Assembly (NCBI GenBank): GCA_020746835.1
Contig: JAGPNK010000001.1
Coordinates: 5,084,001 to 5,148,000, forward strand
Direction of reading: 5' to 3'
From: Stachybotrys elegans
Taxonomy: Eukaryota; Ascomycota; Sordariomycetes; Hypocreales; Stachybotryaceae
DNA: 64,000 bases
Shown here: piece after piece, positions 45,413 through 55,871 of the stretch
Layout of the letters: each line of letters begins with the position of its first letter
Position numbering within the stretch: the first letter of the stretch is position 1
Made by a program: the position numbers and the translations under genes
The notes under the pieces: model-generated
What the model was told of the DNA's origin: nothing
The model's database searches: none
What the model saw: only the letters and a program-made list of their open reading frames with translations

Positions 45413-47645
45413 TCGCCCACTCGGCTCTGTCAGTAGACATCGGCTGTGAGCAACGCAAGTTGGGGAGGCTGAGCCGGCAAGTCGGGTGTCGGACAAGGAC
45501 CATGACCTAGAAACATCCCCCACTCTTCGCACGGCCACAGGTATGAAAACGGAAAGGATGTGGACTCGTTGAATACATAGCAGATAACGGTTGCGGAAAG
45601 CTCCTTTCCTTCTATTCTCCCTTGTTCTTGTCGTGAATGGCGTACGCTGCTAAGCCTTGATTACGCGATTGCCCACTTATTGAATGGATACAAGTTCCAC
45701 CGTACGGATCGGTGATGAGTTGTTTACACCGCAGATGGGAAAGGTCGGTGGCGACGATGAGTTGAGCGTGGGCAGGTAGCGTGGGCAGTCACGGAGCCCA
45801 GGCCCGAGCCGGACCAAGCCAGGTACCCAGCAACGCGGGGAACCCGGCTGGCAGGAGATGGGAGAAGTTTATCGGGCCTTTTGGCTTGGCTACAGACAAA
45901 GGTCCATCCAGTGCGTCGCCTCCACGATGGTGGCGCCCGCAGAGGGAGGCCAGCAAATGCCAAGGTCCGAGAGTCCGCAGCTGTTTGCAGCCCACCGGTC
46001 TTGGGGTGTTTGGTCACGGGGTGATGAGATGGATGGGTGCGAGGAGGTGCAAGCCGAGATGAAGGGGTGAGTAATATGCAGGAACAAATTGTTTTGATAC
46101 GAGTGCCTCGTGTGATGGAACAGTGTTGCATTCATTGACGGAAACATGCAAGTAATGGTGTGCTGTGATGGAATATGCGTGTTACCGTTCACGTCATGAA
46201 TAGATGGGAACCATGGCACCGATTTGAGTTGCTAAAAAGGAAGGTTGTTTGTGTAGCGTGAATGTAGCATGGGGTTAGGTTGGGAGCATGGCGAGCATGG
46301 ATAGACCAGATGGACTGGCAGGAGAGAGAGAAAGAAAAAGGAGACCCGAATGTAACATGACCAAGGCGTGCCGATCTCGCTGGGGAGCGAGAGCGGGACT
46401 GGAGATGGGAATGGGAAGAGGGTGATCCGGCATGGGCAAGCGAGAACTGGGGAGAATCCACCTTGAGGTCGACAGGCAACCTGGAGAAATTGGGATTGGG
46501 AAATGAGGGGCGCGATGCAACGTCAGTGAAGGGAGATCGGGCCTATTATTCGTAGGTTGGGCTGGGGTTGGACGGCAAGGTTTGATGACAATCGGCACGA
46601 GATGAGCTCACGCGGGGAGGAAGAAAAAAACAAAATAAAAAAACAAGCCTGTGGACGGCAGAAGGACAAGGACACCGGGAGTGACGAGGTTGGAGGTGGA
46701 ACCATGCTTGTTTCCCCGCAAGGCAGTGGGTTCGTGAGAAGGAGGAGGAGGACGGATGTGGGCGAATGCGGCCATGTGCCGACCCTCCAACTCCAATTTT
46801 TAGCACCCCTGCACGGCTTGGATGAGGAGTTGCGGGGGAACGGGGAAGCAAAGGTTTTGCTGAATTGGGGAGAAGAGTAGGAAGCGACAAGACGTGTCGG
46901 TACATTTATATATACTTGGGGAATGTTGGTCTCTGCACGGGATAAGAGATTTACTTGCTGTTCTGAAATTGCTGGCAATTTATCCCTGGTAGAGAAACAG
47001 GTGCCGACAGACCGGTAGTTGCGGTGGGAAATAAAATAAAATAAACAGCCCGCTTAGGATTGGCTGCTGGCTGGGGGAGCCGAAGCTAGGATGCTCGGGA
47101 CGAGAAGAACAGCCGCCAGCAGGGCCGGACAGGGGCAGCTTTGCTGTCGGCCACGGCCTGTGGAGAAGGCAGCATCATGGATGGACCGATGACACCACGC
47201 ACACGAGATGGATGGCCTTGGATTTGGAGACTCAAAGGGCCCTTGGGTTGAATCAATCGAGCATTGATCTTCCTCTCAGGCCTCCATCCGGCCGTCCCCC
47301 TCCCCCATTGGTCTGGCCTTGACGCATGCCTGCATGGAACCCAAGCAAGCAGCCATCCCATTCTCTCTCCGCATCATTGAGCAGCAGCAGCAGGAGAGCA
47401 TGGGTCGCTTCCCGTCATTGCGTCCGCATGGCTTGATCGTCGGTCTATAAAGATGCGATCGCCATCGTCATGGTCATCATCGCCCTCCCCCTTCCTCCTC
47501 ACCCCATTCCTCCCGTCCCTCCCCTTCTTCGCAACCCTCGCGGGAAAGACGCAGACTGATCAATTGGGAACGGAGAAGAAGAAACCACACCAACCCACCC
47601 TTTTCTCTCTCTCTCCTTTCATCTGCTTGACACGGTCCATCAGCC
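45413..47645. other. Intergenic upstream of the GH3 gene
   Basis: 2.2 kb, with purine-rich segments at 46300-46900 on the plus strand and short shadow frames on both strands. No gene is supported. It probably contains the GH3 promoter, with a TATA-like element near its right end. Confidence 0.45.
47444..47452 (+). promoter_or_regulatory. TATA-like element upstream of the GH3 gene
   Basis: TCTATAAAG lies about 200 bp before the ATG at 47646. It supports transcription starting before that ATG, and so the model with a separate first signal-peptide exon. Confidence 0.4.
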
Positions 47646-50600
47646 ATGCGGACGTCTGGCCTTGTTGCGGCAGCGCTTTGTGCCGCCAGCACCTCCTCCG
47701 CCGCCGCCATCTACGAGGTCAGTCTCTGCGCTATGACATTCAATGTTTCACTTGCCATTGCCTTCAGCTGCGTGCATTCGTCGTTTTGCTTTTACCGTCT
47801 ACCTTTTCTTCTTCTCGGTTCCCTTTTTTGCACCCTTACGCCCTCGTATTTTGCCTCTTGTGCCTGGCCTCATGCCATTTTTGGTCATGGCATTGTGGGT
47901 GGCGTCGACCGGCTCTTGCTGCTTCTAGCCGTTGCTCGCACCTGCCGATGTGTTCCTGATCCATCCCTTGATGGGAAAGTGGTCTTGGCGGGTCTGGATC
48001 GCTTCAATTCCAAGACCTCAATCATGCCATCCGTCCACGGCGAGACGATTCACATATTTACGTCGAGGCCTGCGCAACTCTGCGAGCGGTCGAGCCACTT
48101 CCATTCTGCTCGACTCGCTCTCGTTTTCTCCCACTCACATCGTCATTCGCTTATACCTTCTACACACTCGCTTACATCGTTTTCGCCGTTTTTGTCTCTG
48201 CTGCTTGTCTCTTATTTCTGTACTCAGACGCGCCCGGCACCACCATGGCGCTTTTGCATTGGCTTCCGCCGTGTTTCATTCTTCTAACGTCCATCCTTCA
48301 TCCTGCCGCGGCAGTGGCTAACTTTTCTATCCCTCAGCGTCAAGGAAACGGTTCTATCCCTCAGCCTCCAGCAAGTGACCTCGCCTACTCTCCTCCCGAC
48401 TATCCTTCACCATGGATGGACCCCGAGGCCAATGGCTGGCAGCAGGCCTACGCTCAGGCCCAGGCCTTTGTCTCCCAGCTGACCCTCCTTGAGAAGGTGA
48501 ACCTAACCACTGGCGTTGGGTGAGTCCCCTTCTCTCAACATGTACGAGATCACCATGACTAACGCCTACAAGTTGGATGAGTGAGAGATGTGTAGGCAAC
48601 ACCGGATCCATCCCCCGTCTCGGTCTGCGCGGTCTCTGCCTTCAGGACGGTCCCCTGGGTCTCCGTCTCAGCGATTATAACAGTGCCTTCCCCGTTGGTA
48701 TCACGGCTGGCGCAACCTGGAGCCGTCACCTCTGGAACGACCGTGGTCGTCTGATGGGCACCGAGGCCAAGGGCAAGGGTATTGATGTTCTCCTGGGCCC
48801 TGCTTCCGGCCCCATTGGTCGTGCTCCGACCGGAGGACGCAACTGGGAAGGCTTCTCAGTTGATCCCTACATGGCCGGTATTGCCATGGCTGAGACCATC
48901 AAGGGCATTCAGGACGCCGGTGTCATCGCCACCGCAAAGCACTATATTGCCAACGAGCAAGGTATGCAGCATCTATTTGCCAATTCCACTTCCCCAGCTA
49001 ACATCTCTCAGAGCATTTCCGACAGGCTGGTGAAGCCCAAGGCTACGGCTTCGATGTCGACGAGTCCCTCTCCTCCAACCTGGACGACAAGACCCTGCAC
49101 GAGCTCTACGCATGGCCCTTCCAGGACTCTGTCCGCGCTGGGGTCGGTGCCGTCATGTGCTCCTACAACCAGATCAACAACTCGTACGGCTGCCAGAACT
49201 CCAAGCTCATGAACGGCATCCTCAAGGACGAGTTCGGGTTCCAGGGTTTCATCATGAGCGACTGGCAAGCCCAGCACGCTGGTGCCGCGACCGCTGCCGC
49301 CGGTCTTGACATGTCCATGCCTGGTGACACCGTCTTCAACTCGGGCCGCAGCTACTGGGGCGCCAACCTGACCCTTGGCGTCGTCAACGGAACCGTCGCT
49401 CCCTGGCGCCTCGATGACATGGCTATGCGTATCATGGCTGCTTTCTTCAAGGTTGGCCGTGTCGTTGGCGAGACGGAAGACATCAACTTTTCCTCGTGGA
49501 CTCGCGACAGCATCGGCTTCATCCAGCCCCATGCTAGCGAGAACCCCGCCCAGGTGAACTTCCAGGTTGATGTACGAGGCAACCACGCCCACCACATTCG
49601 CGAGTCTGCCGCCAAGGGTACCGTCATCCTCAAGAACGAGGGTGCTCTGCCTCTCAACAAGCCCAAGTTCATCGCCGTCATTGGTGAGGACGCCGGCAGC
49701 AACCCCGCTGGACCCAACGGATGCAACGACCGAGGCTGCGCGGCCGGCACTTATGCAATGGGTTGGGGCTCGGGAACTTCGCAGTTCCCCTACCTTGTGA
49801 CCCCCGATGCTGCCCTTCAGCGCCAGGCCCTTGAGGACAACAGCCGCTACGAGAGCGTCCTGCAGAACAACCAATGGGCTGCCGTTCAAGGTGTTGTCAG
49901 CCAGCCCAACGTTACCGCCATCGTCTTTGCCAACGCCGCCTCTGGCGAGGGTTACATCTCAGTTGATGGAAACGCTGGCGATCGCAAGAACCTGACCCTG
50001 TGGAACAGCGGCGACGAACTCATCAAGAACGTTTCCTCCATCTGCTCCAACACTATTGTCGTCATTCACTCCGTCGGCCCCGTCCTCCTCACCGACTGGT
50101 ACGAGAACCCCAACATCACTGCTATTGTCTGGGCCGGTGTTCCTGGACAGGAGTCTGGCAACAGTATCACCGACATCCTCTACGGCAAGCGCAGCCCCGG
50201 TCGGTCTCCCTTCACCTGGGGCCGCACCCGCGAGAGCTACGGCGCCGATGTCCTGTACGAGCCTAACAATGGCAACGGCGCTCCTCAGTCCGATTTCACC
50301 GAGGGTGTCTTTATTGACTACCGCGAGTTTGACCGTGCCACTGCCGAGAACCCCGAGAACACTCCCCTGTTCGAGTTCGGCTTCGGTCTCTCCTGGTCCA
50401 CCTTTGAGTATTCCAACCTCAATGTCGAGAAGCGCCAGGTTCGTCCCTACAATCCCACGACGGGCCAGACGATCGCTGCACCTTCCTTCGGCAACGCCAG
50501 CACCGACCTGGACGACTACCTCTTCCCTTCCAACATTCGCCCGATTCGCAACTTCATCTACCCCTACCTCAACGTGTCGTCTGCGGAGGATGCATCGGAT

Positions 50601-51014
50601 GACGACAGCTACGGCGAGGAGGCCGCCGACTTCCTGCCTCCTGGTGCCCTCGACGGCTCCGCCCAGCCCAAGAACCCTGCCGGCGGCGCCCCTGGAGGCA
50701 ACCGCCAGCTTTGGGACATTCTGTACACCATCACTGCTACCATCACCAACACTGGCAGCGCCACAACTGATGAGGTTCCTCAGCTTTACCTGAGCCACGG
50801 CGGCGAGGGTGAGCCTGTGCGTGTCCTGCGCGGTTTCGAGCGCATTGAGCGCATCGCACCCGGCGAGAGCAAGACCTTCCGCGCCGAGCTGACGCGCCGC
50901 GACCTAAGCAACTGGGACACGGTTTCCCAGAACTGGGTCATCACCGATGCCCCCAAGACCATTTGGGTCGGTAGCAGCTCGCGCAACCTGCCTCTAACAG
51001 CTACCCTGGAATAG
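47646..51014 (+). CDS. Secreted GH3 beta-glucosidase (Cel3B-like)
   Basis: Preferred model: exons 47646..47717, 48338..48519, 48573..48961 and 49012..51014, 881 aa. The first exon encodes a signal peptide (MRTSGLVAAALCAASTSSAA) and is followed by an unusually long 620-nt intron. An alternative start at 48245 inside that intron reads straight into exon 2 and gives its own signal peptide (MALLHWLPPCFILLTSILHP), 888 aa. Both keep the frame. GH3 signatures: GWMSERCVGN, LCLQDGPLGLR, GRNWEGFSVDPYMAG, IATAKHYIANEQEHFRQ, VMCSYNQINNSYGCQNS, and GFIMSDWQAQHAG with the nucleophile Asp298. Later come IGEDAGSNPAGPNGC, PGQESGNSITDILYGK, FEFGFGLSWSTFEY and the fibronectin-III-like C-terminal domain (EVPQLYLSHGG, RGFERIERIAPGES). 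It hydrolyses cellobiose and beta-glucan oligomers to glucose. Confidence 0.92.
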
Positions 51015-51425
51015 AGTTGCCGGGTGTGTTCTGGGCAAAAGAAGTAAAATAGAAAAGGCAAGGGAATGCCAACGAGTAGTCGTTATGAATAGCGTTCTTG
51101 GTAGTAATTTATTTGTCCTCAATCTCAGTTCTCACAAAGGATGCGTGTCCAAGCAGGCAGACAATGCCATCATTGCAATACTCATTTCATTGAACTACTC
51201 TATGAACAACCATGGCCCTGAGCAGAGTAAAGGTATCTCCCGAGATAGTTATCCGCGAAGTTGAAGTTAAAGACAAATGGAAAATTGGCGAGAGGGAGGA
51301 AAGAACAATAGAAAGGGCTAGTAACCTATCTGAACACTGATGGATAATTAAAAGAGAGAGAGAAAGGAAGAGCTGATAGAGAAAGTCAGTAGACACAGTC
51401 GTGACCTATGCCGCTGAATGCTTGA
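51015..51425. other. Convergent 3' intergenic region
   Basis: About 0.4 kb between the GH3 gene (+) and the MFS gene (-); AT-rich with GA repeats near 51340-51375. Nothing else seen. Confidence 0.5.
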
Positions 51426-53468
51426 TCAAGCCTTGTCAGTATCTGCCTCTGTCTTCTTCTCTGGGGTTATCTTTCGCAAATCGACCCAGCCCATGCCAAA
51501 GCTGGTCGCAAATGCCACGATAGAGACGCCAATGGCAAAATACATGACATTTCTGAACCCATCTGTATAGGCATGCAGCACGGCGTCGAGCGAACTGCTT
51601 CCTGGTGGCACAAGAGCACGTACAGCCTCGGCACTTCCTCCAGCAGCTACCGCAGCATCTACATCGACACCAGGCGCGTTGGCACTAATACTGGATACCA
51701 GCGTTTCTTGGAAGATTACGTTGGCGATGGTGACGGCAACGGCAGTGAGGAAGTTCTGGCAAAACACCAAGAAGGATGTACCAACGGATGCTTCTTTGAG
51801 AGGGAGCGTGCTCTGCATGGCTATAATGCCCTGTGGGATGGGTTAGCTATTTATCTCTCTGATTGACAGCTATTCTCACAAGTTGAAGTCCGGCACCACG
51901 GATTCCGTAGAGAATCTGAAAGCCAATGAGCTGGCCCAGCCCGGTGGATGGCGACCAAGTCGATATCAGGCCGCTGCCTACAGCTGCACCGACGCCGGCG
52001 GCCAAGGCCCAGGGGATATAATATCCAAACGGACGTACTAGTACTGGGTTAGTCTTGCTGATTTATAACGTGAAGTACAAGTCACCTACGCAGTGCTCCC
52101 GCAACTAGGACAGATATAATCTGAGCCAGGATTCCCGCCAGCATGTATACTCCGCTCATGGTCGGGCTGTATCCTCGGACGGACTGGAAATATATGGGTA
52201 CAAAGGTCGAGTAGCAGACTGTGACACACATGAGGAGGGCGAAATTCAGCGCGCTGGTCCATAGGGTACGCCTTGAAACAATCGCCAGTGGGATCATGGC
52301 TTCTTCGCCCATGCGCCATTCCCATATCAGGAACAATGCCAGCATTGCAACGCCGCCGCATAGGAGACCGATAACCACCGGCGATTGCCACGTGTAGTCT
52401 GACGAGGGTCCAAGCTGGAGTGCCAAAAGGAACATGATGGATGCTGGCGTGAATATGACGAAGCCAAAGAGGTCCAGCTTGGGAATAAGACTCCGGAGAA
52501 CAGATGCGTTTATTTCAGGCTTCGATATGTTCGACGGCACTTTTGGGAGAAGTAGTAGGATGGCGGCAAGGCCTCCGATGGGGAGGTTGATGTAGAAGCC
52601 TGGAGAGTATTAGCAGCCCATTCGATGCTCATCAGGAATGCCCCTTACTCCATCTCCAGCTGGCGTGTTCCGTAAACAGACCTCCAAGAAGAGGCCCAAG
52701 TATGACTCCAATCTGGCCAACTGAAAGAAGGCGTTAGTGCAGCTCGCAGAAAGGGCCTAGTTTCGCAAGACATACTTCCCATAACGATGCTTGTATAAAC
52801 TTGCCACACCGTGTTAGTCTAGCAGACAAAACCCGAAGCCAGGCCACTCACAAGCGCGTTTCTCGAACGGGAAGATCTCGGCAAAGAAGATGATGGTTCC
52901 GTTGCCGAGTCCCGAAAAGCCCATTCCGCCGATGGCGCGACCAATGATGAGCATGTCGGAGGACTGGGCGGCGCCGCAGATGGCCGAGCCAATGAGAAAG
53001 ACGAGGAAGAAGCACATATAGGTGTACTGAGCACGATTCCATCAGTACTTGAAGCCAGGACAACTAGGGAAAAGTAAAAGACACCTTTGTATCAAAGTAG
53101 ATGTAGAGCTTTCCCGCCAGGGGCTGAACGGTCGCGCTGGCTAGCTGATAGGCTCCGACGTACCAGCCAACGTCTTCGAGACGATGGAAGTCGCTTGTAA
53201 TCTGAGGGATTGCCTGGGACTTGTCAGCCGCGAATTTCCAGTGCTAAGGAAATGTGAGATGAGGGATACGGACGGTTCCGATGATGGACATGTCGAGCAG
53301 CGAAAGAAACATGACGAGAACCAGGCCTGTCATGAAGGAAACAAGAGGAAGGCCGGCCAGGTACGCTGCCTGCGATTCGCGCTCGGCCTCCTCTACAACG
53401 CTCCCGTCTTCTTTTTTCGCCTCCATCTCCGAGTCGAGGAGACTTGTGTCTTTGTCCGCCGGTTCCAT
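51426..53468 (-). CDS. MFS drug/toxin exporter, DHA (14-TMS) type
   Basis: Eight exons: complement(51426..51830, 51880..52037, 52090..52599, 52649..52720, 52776..52799, 52852..53026, 53085..53213, 53274..53468), 555 aa. One exon is only 24 nt (FYTSIVMG). The acidic cytosolic N-terminus leads into membrane helices with [56 protein letters not shown] and the antiporter motif [14 protein letters not shown], then [14 protein letters not shown]. This is the pattern of proton-driven DHA exporters of drugs and fungal metabolites in the plasma membrane. The exon 7 acceptor is ambiguous: 52043 is also in frame and adds two residues. A Zn2Cys6 regulator lies directly upstream on the same strand. Substrate unknown. 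Confidence 0.88.
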
Positions 53469-53847
53469 TGAGTCTTCGGTTTATGTCTGTTGTCGTGCTG
53501 TTTCTACCTGGTGGAAGGACGTTGATAAAAACAATGAGAAGGTTTTTATTTAGAAAGTCTGCCATATACCTTTGGAAGATTAAGAACCACCAGTATGGAA
53601 CGGATTTCACTGCCTTGCTTCTTTCAGGGGCAGGGGTGTCGTAATGGCCGGAGTGTAGCAACGAATCCCGCCGTACGTGATGAGCACGGGATTCTGCGAA
53701 TTTTGTTGGCAGGTCGATACCACCTGTAATAGCCTGGATAATTCCTAAATAGTTACCAACGCATAAAAGGGGGTTTGATTTTCCATTTCTAATCTTTCTA
53801 CTTGGTAGATACGGTGACTGGAGAGTAGGATGTTATCATTGTACACG
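53469..53847. promoter_or_regulatory. MFS gene promoter region
   Basis: About 380 bp between the Zn2Cys6 gene stop and the MFS start, both on the minus strand. Too short for another gene; presumably carries the exporter promoter. Confidence 0.5.
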
Positions 53848-55871
53848 TCAATAGTTATCCCAGTTGGTTAACAGCTCCATCCAACTAAAGTCCTCGGGAA
53901 AGTCGATGGGCATAGCATCAGACAGACCAACCAGCGCCTCACCATTGGCATCAAGACCCGGAGTCCAGGTGCTCGTGGCCCCAACCGCCTCGGCCAAGGC
54001 CTTCCCCCAGAGGGGTGCAGCATACTTCATCGTCATTGCGGATCTCGTAAAGACATCCTCCCCGTCCGGCTCGAAGCCGCCCGCTTTCGGGATGGCCGCC
54101 ATCAGCTCGCCCGTCCGCTCGAGGACTTTGATGAGGTCCACCCTGTCCTGCACGTATTTCCTATCCCACGCTACGTCCTCCACGACAGAGAAGCGGTAGA
54201 GCAGGTGGGAGCAGCGGGCGAATTGCAGCCCCAGTGCCACCGTCATCCCGACGAGGTCGTGGGGTGACATGGCCAGAAATGTCTCTATGCATTTTATCGA
54301 AGCTTCTAGCGAGGCATGGAGACACTCGGATCTGCCAACCTCGGATACCCTCGGCGTCTCGCTGTGGTATAGAGGCATGTCGTGTATGCTTGCGTCCACA
54401 AAGGCTACAAATATTTGCATGAAGTCTGGCCAGGGTTAGCATAGTGCGCTGCGTGCTCGCAAAGAGTCGGCTCACGTTTCGATAGTACTTCGGCTCGCGT
54501 ACTTGCCATGACGCTGTCCAGGCTCTTTTTGAGCCCCCTCACGTAGAATACCAGAGGAGCCTGGGGCACCAATTCAGGCTCCATCCTATATGGTGACAGT
54601 TGGTGGACCTCGTCCATGATTCTGTACAGCTTCGTCATGGCGGCCAGCACCTCGTCGCCTTCAATCTCGGGCTGGGTAGCCATATCTTGGACGACCTCGT
54701 CCATGTAGCTAGTCCATCTCATTTGAGGAGATCTTATGAAGCCAGTGATTCTTTTTTGCTTAGTTAAACGGCTGTCTCTGTGGGGGGTGCACTTACGCCG
54801 AGCATACGCAGTAGCAAGCTAATGCAGCCCTCATTCCGTCTCTGCTGCGTTTCAAAGGAGGTAGAATCGGCTGCTTGATGGGGAAGCAGTAGGCCATTGA
54901 GCTGTTTGTCTCTCTGCAGGTCGATTCTTGGGTTGCTCTATCGAGACGAAGATCAAATACTAGAGAAGTCGCCAGGCTGGCCACAGTGCACAGGCTCTTC
55001 TTGGATGTATTGTGGTCGAGCTTCCTGCAGAAGAGTCAGTCATGCTTCTTGGGGTGAGAGTAAGAGTTGTGTTACCAGTTAAGGTAGCATATAATCCCCA
55101 ACAGCAGATCTAGATTGCGCTCGCAATCCACCACGAGGGACTGTGCCAGGGTGGAGCGGAGTTGGGACTCAAGACGTGTCCATACTGCCGTGGTTTTGGT
55201 GCATGCTAACTGGATGCCTAACCAGAGAACAGGGCTCTCACGACTGAGTTTCAAGGCGCTATATAAAGTGTTAGCCTCCTGTCCAGCTTGGTTGGATGGG
55301 TATCGGCCTACGTTACTCCTGGTGGGATATGAACAAAGGGGAACAGGGGAAGGTGGTGCTCACGAAACTTGAGCAAGATTGCTTCATCCTCGGGATTTAG
55401 TACTTCAGGCTGGCAGTCTCTCGGGGTAGAAGAAAAGACACCTAGGAATCCCGGAGTCTCGGAGGAAGTTACTGAGCTCGGCGCAGTTGGTTGTTGAAGA
55501 TGGGGTGCATCAGATGCGCCACCCGCTGCTCCGAGCTGCGCTTGTATCGAACTTAGCAATTCAGGCGATGCAGAGACATTAGATGGCGCGCTTGACGTCA
55601 ACAAGGTGACGATGCGATCGAGCTTCTCCTCAAGCTGAGCGCTGCCGGCGGAACGGCCCGAAGCACGCCTGGACGTCTGCTTGCGGACCACGGCGGAGGG
55701 AACACACTCCTTGCGCAGCCTATGGCAGCGCTCGCATTGCTTGCCAGGGCCACGGCTAATGCATCGGCATTTTGCCTTGGAGCATCCGGCGCAGGCGTGG
55801 CCGTATGGGACGGATTCCCGGACGGCGGTTTTGGGGCCGGCGGGATCCATGAGGGCAAGCACGGGTTTCAA
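53848..55871 (-). CDS. Zn2Cys6 fungal transcription factor
   Basis: Five exons: complement(53848..54425, 54476..54750, 54797..55024, 55076..55258, 55312..55871), 607 aa; an ATG seven codons in (MDPAGPK) is an alternative start. The DNA-binding domain lies at residues 27-57: HACAGCSKAKCRC then ISRGPGKQCERCHRLRKEC, spacing CX2CX6CX8CX2CX6C, the classic binuclear zinc cluster with one extra Cys between the second and third ligands. A coiled-coil-like segment follows (AQLEEKLDRIVTLLTS). The middle region (ALKLSRESPVLWLGIQLAC) and the C-terminus (DFPEDFSWMELLTNWD) match fungal factors near transporter and metabolic genes. Its position directly upstream of the MFS gene suggests that it controls that gene. 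Confidence 0.88.
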
